Shown one piece after another: positions 33,485 through 41,918 of a stretch of DNA of 64,000 nt; position 1 is the stretch's first letter; each line of letters begins with the position of its first letter. Origin of the DNA: CAZOSF01 sp964582415 (GTDB taxonomy: Bacteria; Bacteroidota; Bacteroidia; Flavobacteriales; Flavobacteriaceae). The DNA lies in contig CAZOSF010000005.1 of assembly GCA_964582415.1 (NCBI GenBank), positions 1-64,000 on the forward strand, in the 5' to 3' direction. The position numbers were made by a program, and so were the translations under genes. The notes below the pieces were generated by a model. It had not been told where the DNA came from. It searched no databases and was given only the letters and a program-made list of their open reading frames with translations.

Positions 33485-34621
33485 ATGAGTACAGCTGTAG
33501 AAGTACGTCCTGAACCACGCATCGATCTGGGTGGTTTACGGAGGAAGAAGGTATATCTTGCGCTTTTCGGAAGAGGAAATGTGGGAGCTCAACTTATCGA
33601 TCAGTTGGTGGCTAGACAAAAGGAATTGGCCGCCCGTCGAAATATCGAACTGAATATTTTCTGTGTAGCAAATTCCACAGGTATCTATCTGGGCCAGGAT
33701 ATCGATGTCGATTGGAGAACAAGAATTTCAGAGGGAGCAGATACGTATGATCTCCAGGCGGTAGTGGAGTATGCGAGAAAACAGAATTTCGCTCACTGTA
33801 TTGCTGTTGATAATACGGCGTCGAAAGAATTTGTGCAACATTACCCATTTCTAATAGCCAACGGGTTTCATTTGGTGTCTTCCAACAAAATCGCCAATAC
33901 GGGTGCCTTGGAATCGTATCGAAAACTCCGGGATATTTTGTCTTTTCACCACAAGGAGTATCTATATGAAACCAATGTGGGGGCAGGTCTTCCTTTAATC
34001 GATACCATCAAGTTACTCCATCTCTCTGGCGAAAATATTACCCGAATACGAGGGGTGTTCTCAGGCTCACTCAGTTATATTTTTAATCGATTTTCTGAGG
34101 GTAATGAACCCTTTAGTGAGGTTGTTCTCAGTGCGTTACGAAATGGCTATACCGAACCCGATCCCAGGGAGGATCTTTCGGGTGGGGATGTAGCGCGAAA
34201 ACTTCTTATCTTAGCTAGGGAATTGGATTTGACTAACGAGTGGGACGACATCAACATACAGAATTTAATTCCAAAAGAATTGCGTAAAGTTGATGCAGAA
34301 ACCTTCTTAAAACAGTTAACCGATTTGGATGTTCCTTACCATATCAAGAGAAAAAACCTACCCAAGAACCATGTGTTCCGCTATGTAGCCGATTTATCGG
34401 GAGATCTTATGTTGGAGGAGGGTGGACGCCTTTCTGTTCAGCTGGAAATCGTTCCAAAAAACAGTGTTTTGGGTCAATTAAAAGGGAGTGATTCTCTCTT
34501 TGAAATCTATACCGAAACCTATGGAAAGCATCCCATAGTGATTCAAGGGGCTGGAGCTGGAGCTGCGGTAACGGCAAGAGGTGTGTTTGGGGATATCCTA
34601 AGACTGAGTGAAAAAATATAA
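33485..34621 (+). CDS. Homoserine dehydrogenase (monofunctional, ThrA-type)
   Basis: 378 residues. Rossmann motif LFGRGNVGAQL (about 28-38), substrate and catalytic region SNKIANTG, YETNVGAGLPLIDTIK, GVFSGSLSYIFNRF, and YTEPDPREDLSGGDVARKLLILAREL, which holds the catalytic Lys/Asp. It resembles the homoserine dehydrogenase half of the fused aspartokinase-homoserine dehydrogenase (ThrA/MetL), but lacks the kinase domain. It reduces aspartate semialdehyde to homoserine. It starts 5 bases after the PLP enzyme's stop and shares the SAM-I riboswitch, so it probably feeds the methionine branch. Confidence 0.93.
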   Translation: MSTAVEVRPEPRIDLGGLRRKKVYLALFGRGNVGAQLIDQLVARQKELAARRNIELNIFCVANSTGIYLGQDIDVDWRTRISEGADTYDLQAVVEYARKQNFAHCIAVDNTASKEFVQHYPFLIANGFHLVSSNKIANTGALESYRKLRDILSFHHKEYLYETNVGAGLPLIDTIKLLHLSGENITRIRGVFSGSLSYIFNRFSEGNEPFSEVVLSALRNGYTEPDPREDLSGGDVARKLLILARELDLTNEWDDINIQNLIPKELRKVDAETFLKQLTDLDVPYHIKRKNLPKNHVFRYVADLSGDLMLEEGGRLSVQLEIVPKNSVLGQLKGSDSLFEIYTETYGKHPIVIQGAGAGAAVTARGVFGDILRLSEKI

Positions 34622-34624
34622 ACC

Positions 34625-35047
34625 ATGAAAATAACCTTAGAGCGAATTAACGACAAATTTCTGCTGGAGGCTAAGGGTGCCTCTGGGAATACCGTATTAT
34701 TGGATAATCAGGCCATGGAGGAAGTCAAAGGAGTAAGCCCGATGGAACTCATGTTGATGTCGGTAGCGGGTTGCAATGCGATGGACATCTTGTATGTATT
34801 GAAAAAACAACGCCAGGTGGTTCATTCATATAGCTTGGAAGCAGAAGCAGTTAGGAAAGAAGTGCGAAAAGCAAATCCATTTGAAAGTATTCATGTTACC
34901 ATCCATTTGGAAGGGGAGATTCTTCCGGAAAAGGCCTTGCGTGCAGCCTCCATGAGTTTTAATGACTATTGCTCTGCGACAATTACACTCGAAGGGTGCG
35001 TCCCAGTTACCTATAGCATTTTCTTAAATGGAGAAAAAATTTATTAA
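34625..35047 (+). CDS. OsmC-family protein
   Basis: 140 residues. The central helix carries MELMLMSVAGCNAMDIL (about 40-56), the usual site of the reactive Cys, and the second Cys region SFNDYCSATITLEGCVPVTY lies near the C-terminus (about 113-132). OsmC proteins reduce organic hydroperoxides, though many Bacteroidota members are uncharacterised. It is placed between homoserine dehydrogenase and an Rrf2 regulator, 3 bases after the former, which suggests a role in sulfur or redox metabolism. Confidence 0.92.
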   Translation: MKITLERINDKFLLEAKGASGNTVLLDNQAMEEVKGVSPMELMLMSVAGCNAMDILYVLKKQRQVVHSYSLEAEAVRKEVRKANPFESIHVTIHLEGEILPEKALRAASMSFNDYCSATITLEGCVPVTYSIFLNGEKIY

Positions 35048-35056
35048 ATTTAGGTG

Positions 35057-35473
35057 ATGCTTTCCCGAAAGACAAAATACGGTTTAAAGGCCCTCAGTTT
35101 CCTCGCACGACAGGAGGGGAATGGGCCTATCCAAATTCAAACCATTTCGGAAGCCGAAAACATTTCTCAGAAATTTCTGGAAAGCATACTCCTATCCCTT
35201 CGGAAAGCCGGGTATTTGGGAAGTAAAAAAGGAAAGGGGGGAGGTTATTACCTCTTGGATAGAACGCGACAAACACCAATTGCGGCCTTCTATCGAATTT
35301 TGGAAGGGCCAATTGCTATGGTGCCTTGTGTAAGCCTGAATTTTTACGAACGCTGCGACGATTGTCCTGATGAAGGAAAATGCGATGTACATAGTTTGAT
35401 GATTCAGGTACGGGACAATACGTTGTCGATCCTTGAAAATACTACCCTAGACGAATTTGTAAAAAATGGCTAG
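35057..35473 (+). CDS. Rrf2-family transcriptional regulator with a Cys cluster
   Basis: 138 residues from ATG 35057 (a GTG lies 3 bases before). The winged-helix domain is typical of Rrf2: MLSRKTKYGLKALSFLAR, QTISEAENISQKFLESILLSLRKAGYLGSKKGKGGGYYL. The C-terminal part carries four Cys (VPC, ERC, DDC, GKC, about residues 94-112), a cluster of the type that can hold an Fe-S cofactor in IscR/NsrR. It resembles CymR-like regulators of cysteine metabolism. It lies between the methionine genes and cysH, a likely target; a cofactor-dependent switch is an inference. Confidence 0.92.
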   Translation: MLSRKTKYGLKALSFLARQEGNGPIQIQTISEAENISQKFLESILLSLRKAGYLGSKKGKGGGYYLLDRTRQTPIAAFYRILEGPIAMVPCVSLNFYERCDDCPDEGKCDVHSLMIQVRDNTLSILENTTLDEFVKNG

Positions 35474-35539
35474 GGAGTAATTTTTTTCTTTGAAACGGAA
35501 GTCCTAAATTTGAAAACTCTATTAAGTCGATAGGATTAA

Positions 35540-35847
35540 ATGAATAAAATCACGCCACAGAACGTTCAGCTCTTCAATTTGAACGTACGGTTTGAGGATC
35601 CTTTAGAGATTATAAGGTTCGTCTTGGAATACTCCGAACGGCCCATTGTGACCACCAGTTTTGGAAGCTATTCCGCCGCAATTTTGCACGCAGTTACTCG
35701 GGTGCAGCCCGATATTCCCGTAATTTGGTGCGACACTGGGTATAATACTAAAGCAACCTATTTGCATGCCAAACGTTTGATCGACCGTCTCCATTTGAAC
35801 ATCGATATTTTTACTCCGAAATATACCACAGCCTATCTGGAAGTGTT
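35540..35847 (+). CDS. PAPS/APS reductase family protein, N-terminal part (truncated by gap)
   Basis: Only ~102 residues remain before the gap. The PP-loop-like motif VTTSFGSYSAAILHAVTRV (about 39-57) and the downstream IPVIWCDTGYNTKATYLHAKRL fit phosphoadenylyl-sulfate reductase (CysH). It would reduce PAPS or APS to sulfite in assimilation. The rest of the gene, and possibly other sulfate-assimilation genes (cysD, cysN, sulfite reductase), lie in the gap, since the scaffold resumes just upstream of the second SAM-I riboswitch. Confidence 0.85.
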
Positions 35848-35947
35848 NNNNNNNNNNNNNNNNNNNNNNNNNNNNNNNNNNNNNNNNNNNNNNNNNNNNN
35901 NNNNNNNNNNNNNNNNNNNNNNNNNNNNNNNNNNNNNNNNNNNNNNN
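35848..35947. other. Assembly gap (100 N)
   Basis: Exactly 100 N of unknown true size, cutting cysH. Both sides of this gap belong to sulfur or methionine metabolism, so the gap could be hiding several genes. Confidence 0.99.
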
Positions 35948-35948
35948 A

Positions 35949-35979
35949 TTGGTAAAGACATTTTTATGCCTTTACTTTG
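35949..35979 (+). promoter_or_regulatory. Promoter of the metH operon
   Basis: TTG (35949-35951), a 20-nt spacer and TTACTTTG (35972-35979; one mismatch to TAnnTTTG). The predicted start lies about 20 bases before the SAM-I aptamer. Confidence 0.5.
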
Positions 35980-36006
35980 CTGGCAGTTCATACATTTATT
36001 GATTAT

Positions 36007-36105
36007 GTTATCAAGAAAGGTGGAGGGAATAGACCCTTTGAAGCCTTAGCAACCCTTTGTCCTACAAAGAAGGTGCTACATTCTATCCTCAAAGGAGCAG
36101 ATAAC
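36007..36105 (+). promoter_or_regulatory. SAM-I (S-box) riboswitch 2
   Basis: P1 is GTTATC (36007-36012) paired with GATAAC (36100-36105). The core AAGAAAGGTGGAGGGAATAG, ACCCTTTGAAGCCTTAGCAACCC and AAGGTGCTACATTC is the same as in riboswitch 1. The aptamer is followed by a hairpin (36145-36162) adjacent to the metH start. Confidence 0.96.
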
Positions 36106-36144
36106 CCAAATGCATTCCTCTTCTTTTCGGTAACTTAATTTTTA

Positions 36145-36171
36145 TGTCTAATGTTTTAGACACAATTTTTT
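36145..36171 (+). terminator. Hairpin with T run between SAM-I riboswitch 2 and the metH start
   Basis: The stem TGTCTAA/TTAGACA with loop TGTT is followed by CAATTTTTT and then directly by the metH ATG. It could act as a weak terminator or block translation initiation. It is the best candidate for the riboswitch's expression platform. Confidence 0.6.
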
Positions 36172-37179
36172 ATGCAGACAATTGAACAACTTTTAAGAGA
36201 GCGGATTTTGGTGTTGGATGGGGCTATGGGGACCATGCTGCAACGGTATCAATTTACCGAGGAGGATTTTCGTGGGAATCGATTTAAGGATTTTCCGAAG
36301 CCCCTAAAAGGGAACAATGACTTGTTGTCCATTACCCAACCACAGGCCATAGCAGAGATTCACAGGAAGTACTTCGAAGCGGGCGCCGATATCGTAGAAA
36401 CCAATACCTTTTCCGGCACTCGGATTGCCATGGCCGATTATGGTATGGAAGACTTGGTGTATGAGATGAATTACGAATCTGCGAAGATTGCAAAGCAGGT
36501 CGCCGAAGAGTTTACTACGAAAAATCCAAAACAACCAAGGTTTGTAGCAGGTGCCATGGGGCCCACTAACAAAACAGCAAGCCTTTCCCCAGATGTAAAC
36601 AATCCTGGATATCGAGCCATTTCTTTCAATGAATTGAAGGATGCTTATAAAGAACAAGCAATAGGGTTGTTGGATGGAGGCTCCGATCTACTTCTGGTTG
36701 AAACCATTTTCGATACCTTAAATGCCAAGGCGGCGCTTTTTGCGATTGAAGAAATAAAAGAGGAAAGGAATATCGAAGTGCCCGTTATGGTGAGTGGTAC
36801 CATAACGGATGCCTCGGGAAGGACCTTATCTGGGCAAACGGCTGAGGCATTTCTAATTTCCATTGAGCATGTTCCCTTGCTAAGCATTGGGTTCAATTGT
36901 GCCTTAGGGGCGAGTCAGCTGGAACCCCATTTGGAGGTCATTGCCCATCGGACCGACCTAGCCATTTCAGCCTATCCCAACGCGGGTCTGCCGAATGCCT
37001 TCGGTGCCTATGACGAGACGCCCGAACAGATGGCGGCCCAGATCGAATCCTATCTCGAGAAAGGAATTGTGAACGTTGTTGGAGGCTGTTGTGGAACGAC
37101 ACCGGAACACATTCGAATTATTTCGGAAGTTGCCAAAAAATATAAGCCGAGAGCCCTAAAAAAGATTATTACCGTATGA
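36172..37179 (+). CDS. metH: Methionine synthase, homocysteine-binding part (split MetH)
   Basis: 335 residues. This is the zinc-dependent homocysteine S-methyltransferase domain that forms the N-terminus of cobalamin-dependent MetH: LVLDGAMGTMLQRYQF at the start, ADIVETNTFSGTRIA, SIGFNCALGASQLEP, and VVGGCCGTTPEHIR with the metal-binding Cys pair near residue 300. The cobalamin and pterin domains are on a separate gene two positions downstream, so MetH is split here. It is controlled by a SAM-I riboswitch. The stop overlaps the next start by 4 bases. Confidence 0.95.
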   Translation: MQTIEQLLRERILVLDGAMGTMLQRYQFTEEDFRGNRFKDFPKPLKGNNDLLSITQPQAIAEIHRKYFEAGADIVETNTFSGTRIAMADYGMEDLVYEMNYESAKIAKQVAEEFTTKNPKQPRFVAGAMGPTNKTASLSPDVNNPGYRAISFNELKDAYKEQAIGLLDGGSDLLLVETIFDTLNAKAALFAIEEIKEERNIEVPVMVSGTITDASGRTLSGQTAEAFLISIEHVPLLSIGFNCALGASQLEPHLEVIAHRTDLAISAYPNAGLPNAFGAYDETPEQMAAQIESYLEKGIVNVVGGCCGTTPEHIRIISEVAKKYKPRALKKIITV

Positions 37180-38117
37180 TTCCAGTGAAACAAGACCTTT
37201 TGGATGCCTACACCCGAGTCAAACCTTGGGTGCATCGAACTCCGATATTGACCTCCCATCAATTGAATGATTGGGCCGGCGCAACCTTGTGTTTTAAGTG
37301 TGAAAACCTACAAAAGATGGGGGCATTCAAAATGCGTGGTGCAGTAAATGCCATTCAGTCGCTACAGGCCGAACAGAAAAAAGCAGGTGTGGTTACCCAT
37401 TCCTCCGGGAACTTCGGACAGGCAGTGGCCTTGGCAGCAAAAAACCTTGGTATACCTGCCTATATCGTTATGCCAAATAATGCGCCCGAAGTAAAAGTTG
37501 CCGCAGTAAAAGGATATGGTGGAGAGGTTATCTTTTGCGAACCTACCTTACAGGCTAGGGAAACAGCGGCCAATGAAATCGTAAAAAGGTACGGAGCTAC
37601 CTTTCTACACCCCTCCAATCAAATCGAAGTAATTCTGGGAAATGCGTCAGCAGCCCTAGAATTATTGGAAGATACAACTCAACTAGAATATGTGGTGTCT
37701 CCGGTGGGTGGTGGCGGACTCCTGGCAGGAACGGCTTTGGCAGTTCATTATTTTGGAAATGGCACGAAAACAGTAGGCGCCGAACCCCAAAATGTGGATG
37801 ATGCTTATCGTTCTCTTCAATCTGGTAAAATTGAAGACAATGAAGCAACCAACACTATTGCCGATGGTTTACGTACCCACCTTGGGGATGTAAACTTTCC
37901 GATTCTTAAAGAATATGTCGATGGAATCGTTCGGGTTACAGAAGAAGAAATAGTAGAAGCCATGAAACTTTTGTGGGAGCGAATGAAGATTGTGGTAGAG
38001 CCTTCCAGTGCGGTGGCGCTAGCTGCAGTTCGTAAAGATCCTGAGCGCTTTGCCAATAAAAAAGTGGGGATTATCCTTTCCGGCGGAAATGTTGATTTAA
38101 GCAAATTACCTTTTTAA
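37176..38117 (+). CDS. Serine racemase / serine-threonine dehydratase-like PLP enzyme
   Basis: 313 residues, fold-type II PLP enzyme with no regulatory domain. Schiff-base Lys in KMGAFKMRGAVNAI (about residue 54), SSGNFGQAVALAA, and the Gly-rich phosphate loop PVGGGGLLAG. Details resemble eukaryotic-type serine racemase and threo-3-hydroxyaspartate dehydratase (IPAYIVMPNNAPEVK, AEPQNVDDAYRS, LLWERMKIVVEP, LSGGNVDLSKL), more than the biosynthetic IlvA found in the ilv operon. It is overlapped by metH(N) by 4 bases and by metH(C) by 1 base, so all are translated from one coupled mRNA. The substrate is not known. Confidence 0.9.
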   Translation: MIPVKQDLLDAYTRVKPWVHRTPILTSHQLNDWAGATLCFKCENLQKMGAFKMRGAVNAIQSLQAEQKKAGVVTHSSGNFGQAVALAAKNLGIPAYIVMPNNAPEVKVAAVKGYGGEVIFCEPTLQARETAANEIVKRYGATFLHPSNQIEVILGNASAALELLEDTTQLEYVVSPVGGGGLLAGTALAVHYFGNGTKTVGAEPQNVDDAYRSLQSGKIEDNEATNTIADGLRTHLGDVNFPILKEYVDGIVRVTEEEIVEAMKLLWERMKIVVEPSSAVALAAVRKDPERFANKKVGIILSGGNVDLSKLPF

Positions 38118-40786
38118 TGCAAACCGAAAACCGTTATCTCAAATTATCGGGCTTGGAACCCTTGGTCATCACCCCAGAAAGCAATTTTATCAATGTAGGG
38201 GAACGAACCAATGTGGCGGGTTCCCGTCGTTTTTTGCGTTTGATAAAAGAAGGGAAATTTGAAGAAGCACTTGAGATTGCTAGACATCAGGTAGAAGGAG
38301 GGGCTCAAATATTGGATGTCAATATGGACGATGGTCTTATTGACGGAAAGTCGGCCATGGTCACCTTCCTAAATCTGGTCATGGCCGAGCCGGATATTTC
38401 CCGAATCCCAATCATGATTGATAGTTCCAAATGGGACATCATCGAAGCAGGATTGCAGGTTGTGCAAGGGAAATGTGTAGTAAACTCTATCAGTTTGAAA
38501 GAAGGGGAGGCCGTCTTTTTGCATCAGGCAAAATTGATCAAGCGGTATGGAGCCGCCGTTATCGTTATGGCATTTGATGAGGAGGGACAGGCAGATACCT
38601 ACGAACGGCGAATTGAAATCGCTAAACGTTCGTACGACTTGTTAGTTGAAAAAGTGAAGTTTCCTCCCGAGGACATCATTTTCGATTTAAATATTTTTCC
38701 TGTGGCAACTGGGATGGAGGAGCACCGACGCAATGCAGTCGATTTCATTGAAGGGACCCGATGGGTTCGTCAAAATTTACCCTATTGCAGTGTAAGTGGT
38801 GGAGTTAGTAACGTTTCCTTCAGTTTTCGCGGGAACGATGTAGTACGTGAAGCCATGCATTCAGTATTTCTCTATCATGCCATTCAAGCAGGGATGAATA
38901 TGGGTATCGTTAATCCAGCCTTACTCGAAGTATACGATGAAATTCCGAAGGATCTATTGGAATATGTGGAAGACGTGATTCTGGATCGAAGGGATGATGC
39001 TACCGAACGCCTTTTGGAATTTGCGGAAACCGTAAAAGGAACCAAGGAGAGCAAGAAAGTCGATCTAGCTTGGCGCCAAGAACCTTTGCAAGAACGCATC
39101 ACCCACGCCCTGGTAAAGGGAATCGATGCCTTTGTTGCCATAGATGTGGAAGAGGCCCGCCGGTCGGTTGAAAAGCCCATAGAAGTGATTGAAGGTCATT
39201 TGATGAAGGGAATGAATGTGGTGGGAGATCTTTTTGGTAGTGGAAAAATGTTCTTGCCCCAGGTGGTGAAAAGCGCTAGGGTTATGAAAAAGGCGGTGGC
39301 CTATTTATTGCCTTTTATTGAAGCCGATAAAGACACTACTACAAGTTCGAATGGTAAAATTTTAATGGCCACAGTTAAAGGGGATGTACATGATATCGGA
39401 AAGAATATTGTGTCTGTTGTTTTGGCCTGCAATAATTACGAGATTATCGATTTGGGAGTCATGGTTCCCCCAGAAAAAATCATTGCCACCGCTAAAGAGG
39501 AAAACGTTGATGTCATTGGTCTTAGTGGATTGATTACACCCAGTCTGGACGAGATGGTATTTCTGGCCAAGGAAATGCAGCGTCAAGGTTTTAAAGTTCC
39601 CTTACTCATAGGGGGAGCCACGACCAGTAAGGCCCACACGGCCGTGAAAATCGATCCGGAATACGAACAAACGGTCCTTCACGTCAATGATGCTTCACGC
39701 GCTGTGACCGTGGTGGGTGAACTATTGAAACAACGTGAAAATGCAACGTTTAGGGAAACAATAAAATCTGAATATCAACAACTGCGGGAAGGTTTTTGGA
39801 AACGACAAGGGTTGAAGGAATATATTTCCATCAAAGCGGCACGCGACAATAAGTTGCAACTAGAATGGTCTGAATTCACTATCAGGAAACCAAACCACTT
39901 AGGAATTCAGGTAATCGAAAACCAATCGATGGAAGAACTCACCGCTTACATCGACTGGTCGCCATTTTTCAGAAGTTGGGACCTTCATGGGAAATTCCCT
40001 GAAATCTTAGAGGATTCGGTCGTTGGAAAACAAGCTACCGAAGTATACCATGATGCCAGGGAAATGCTCAAAGAATTGATTCGAAAAAAACAATTGAAGG
40101 CAAAAGCAGTTTTCGGTTTATTTCCTGCCAATCAGGCGAACCAAGATGATATTCAATTGCAGCATGAGGGTAAATCGTTTATTTTCCATACCCTTCGGCA
40201 GCAGTCGAAAAAAGCGGTCGGGAGACCGAATCTGGCCTTGTCCGATTTCATTGCTCCTTTGGAATCAGGAATCCAAGATTATATCGGCTGTTTTTGTGTT
40301 TCTGCAGGTTTTGGTACGGAAGCATTGGCGAATGAATTTGAAAGAAAGCATGATGATTATGCTGCTATTATGGTAAAAGCCTTGGCCGATCGTTTGGCGG
40401 AAGCCTATGCAGAATATTTACACGAACGGGTACGCAAGGAATACTGGGGCTATGCTTCCGAAGAAAATCTTTCCAATGAAGAATTAATCAAGGAATCATA
40501 CAAGGGTATTCGGCCAGCACCGGGATATCCCGCTTGCCCCGACCATCAGGAAAAGCAAACCATTTGGAAATTGCTTCATGTGGAAGAAAACATTGGTGTG
40601 AAGCTCACGGAAAGTTTGGCCATGTGGCCAGCCGCCTCCGTTTCGGGCTATTATTTTGGGCATCCCGAAGCGCGGTATTTTGGACTTGGAAAAATAAAAA
40701 TGGACCAGGTGACCGACTATGCCCGAAGAAAGAATTGTGATTTGAATGAAGCCAAAAGATGGCTACAACCAAATATCGTAGAATGA
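38117..40786 (+). CDS. metH: Methionine synthase, pterin/cobalamin/activation part (split MetH)
   Basis: 889 residues comprising the rest of cobalamin-dependent MetH. A pterin-binding domain (about 10-290) starts FINVGERTNVAGSRRFLRLI. The cobalamin cap and Rossmann domains have the axial His motif GDVHDIGKNIV (about 422-432). The C-terminal activation domain (about 560-889) contains RPAPGYPACPDH and binds SAM for reactivation. The split from the homocysteine domain is common in Bacteroidota, but the gene in between is not part of MetH. The start is at the last base of the previous stop (TAATG). Confidence 0.97.
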   Translation: MQTENRYLKLSGLEPLVITPESNFINVGERTNVAGSRRFLRLIKEGKFEEALEIARHQVEGGAQILDVNMDDGLIDGKSAMVTFLNLVMAEPDISRIPIMIDSSKWDIIEAGLQVVQGKCVVNSISLKEGEAVFLHQAKLIKRYGAAVIVMAFDEEGQADTYERRIEIAKRSYDLLVEKVKFPPEDIIFDLNIFPVATGMEEHRRNAVDFIEGTRWVRQNLPYCSVSGGVSNVSFSFRGNDVVREAMHSVFLYHAIQAGMNMGIVNPALLEVYDEIPKDLLEYVEDVILDRRDDATERLLEFAETVKGTKESKKVDLAWRQEPLQERITHALVKGIDAFVAIDVEEARRSVEKPIEVIEGHLMKGMNVVGDLFGSGKMFLPQVVKSARVMKKAVAYLLPFIEADKDTTTSSNGKILMATVKGDVHDIGKNIVSVVLACNNYEIIDLGVMVPPEKIIATAKEENVDVIGLSGLITPSLDEMVFLAKEMQRQGFKVPLLIGGATTSKAHTAVKIDPEYEQTVLHVNDASRAVTVVGELLKQRENATFRETIKSEYQQLREGFWKRQGLKEYISIKAARDNKLQLEWSEFTIRKPNHLGIQVIENQSMEELTAYIDWSPFFRSWDLHGKFPEILEDSVVGKQATEVYHDAREMLKELIRKKQLKAKAVFGLFPANQANQDDIQLQHEGKSFIFHTLRQQSKKAVGRPNLALSDFIAPLESGIQDYIGCFCVSAGFGTEALANEFERKHDDYAAIMVKALADRLAEAYAEYLHERVRKEYWGYASEENLSNEELIKESYKGIRPAPGYPACPDHQEKQTIWKLLHVEENIGVKLTESLAMWPAASVSGYYFGHPEARYFGLGKIKMDQVTDYARRKNCDLNEAKRWLQPNIVE

Positions 40787-41739
40787 AAGTAACCGAACAT
40801 ATAGAACAAGCCAATAGGAAAACGCAATTTTCCTTCGAAATCCTTCCCCCATTAAAGGGTCAGAACATACAGTCTATTTTCGACGCCATAGACCCGCTCA
40901 TGGAATTCAATCCGCCTTTTATTGATGTGACCTATCACAGAGAGGAATATGTGTACCAGGAAGTTGGGAACGGGCTTTTGAAAAAACAAGTGGTTCGTAA
41001 ACGCCCGGGAACAGTTGGGATTTGTGCCGCCATACAGAACAAATACGAAGTGGATGCCATTCCGCATATCTTGTGCGGCGGATTTACCAAAGAGGATACA
41101 GAGAATTTTCTCATTGATTTAGGCTTCTTGGGAATAGATAATGTTATGGCCCTTCGAGGGGATGCAGTGAAAAGTGAAACCTATTTTGTTCCAGAAAAGG
41201 AAGGTCATAGCTATGCCAGTGAATTGGTGAGTCAGATCGCTGCCTTAAACCAAGGAAAGTATCTGGACGAAGCCCTACAAAATACAGCGCCTACCGATTT
41301 TTGTATTGGGGTAGCGGCCTATCCAGAGAAACACATGGAGGCCCCGAGTATGGAGAGCGATATTCATTTTTTGAAAAAGAAAATTGCCAATGGGGCCACG
41401 TATGTGGTTACCCAGATGTTTTTCGACAACAAGAAATATTTCGACTTTGTGGATAAATGCCGAGCAGCAGGGATTACAGTTCCTATCATTCCTGGTTTGA
41501 AACCCTTGGTGACCAAAAAACAATTGAATCTGATTCCACATCGATTCAATGTGGATTTACCGGATGATTTGATTGGAGAGGTAATCAAATGCAAGGACAA
41601 TGATGCCGTTAGTGAAGTGGGTATTGAATGGTGTATCGCCCAAAGTAAAGAGCTTGTAGCCCGTGGGGTACCAGTGGTACATTACTATTCCATGGGAAAA
41701 AGTTTGAACATTAAAAAAATCGCTTCCAACATCTTTTAG
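40783..41739 (+). CDS. metF: Methylenetetrahydrofolate reductase
   Basis: 318 residues from the ATG at 40783, which overlaps the metH stop (ATGA); the frame is open a little further upstream inside metH. TIM barrel with family motifs: TQFSFEILPPLKGQNIQSIF, VTYHREE, ALRGD, VAAYPEKHMEAPS, ITVPIIPGLKPLVT. It supplies the 5-methyl-THF used by MetH, so the operon holds the complete last step of methionine synthesis. It uses FAD and NAD(P)H or a reduced carrier. The following 179 bases up to the next gene have no feature I recognise. Confidence 0.97.
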   Translation: MKVTEHIEQANRKTQFSFEILPPLKGQNIQSIFDAIDPLMEFNPPFIDVTYHREEYVYQEVGNGLLKKQVVRKRPGTVGICAAIQNKYEVDAIPHILCGGFTKEDTENFLIDLGFLGIDNVMALRGDAVKSETYFVPEKEGHSYASELVSQIAALNQGKYLDEALQNTAPTDFCIGVAAYPEKHMEAPSMESDIHFLKKKIANGATYVVTQMFFDNKKYFDFVDKCRAAGITVPIIPGLKPLVTKKQLNLIPHRFNVDLPDDLIGEVIKCKDNDAVSEVGIEWCIAQSKELVARGVPVVHYYSMGKSLNIKKIASNIF

Positions 41740-41918
41740 TGGGAGTGTTTGTTCAATAAACTTTCGAAATTTCCGTTTTTGGTTAAGGCATTCATGGATG
41801 TCGTAAATTTTGTAGAATAAATAACACGTGTTCGCAGGGAAGTTTTCCTAATTGGAAGCCACTATAAATCCCTGTCATTGTTTGAAGATTAGTGTATATT
41901 TACACCCTCTCAAACGCT

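Noticed and set aside
37176..38117. Duplicate of biosynthetic threonine dehydratase (second IlvA)
   Set aside because: It lacks the ACT-like domain and its motifs match the serine racemase group better than the IlvA in the ilv operon.
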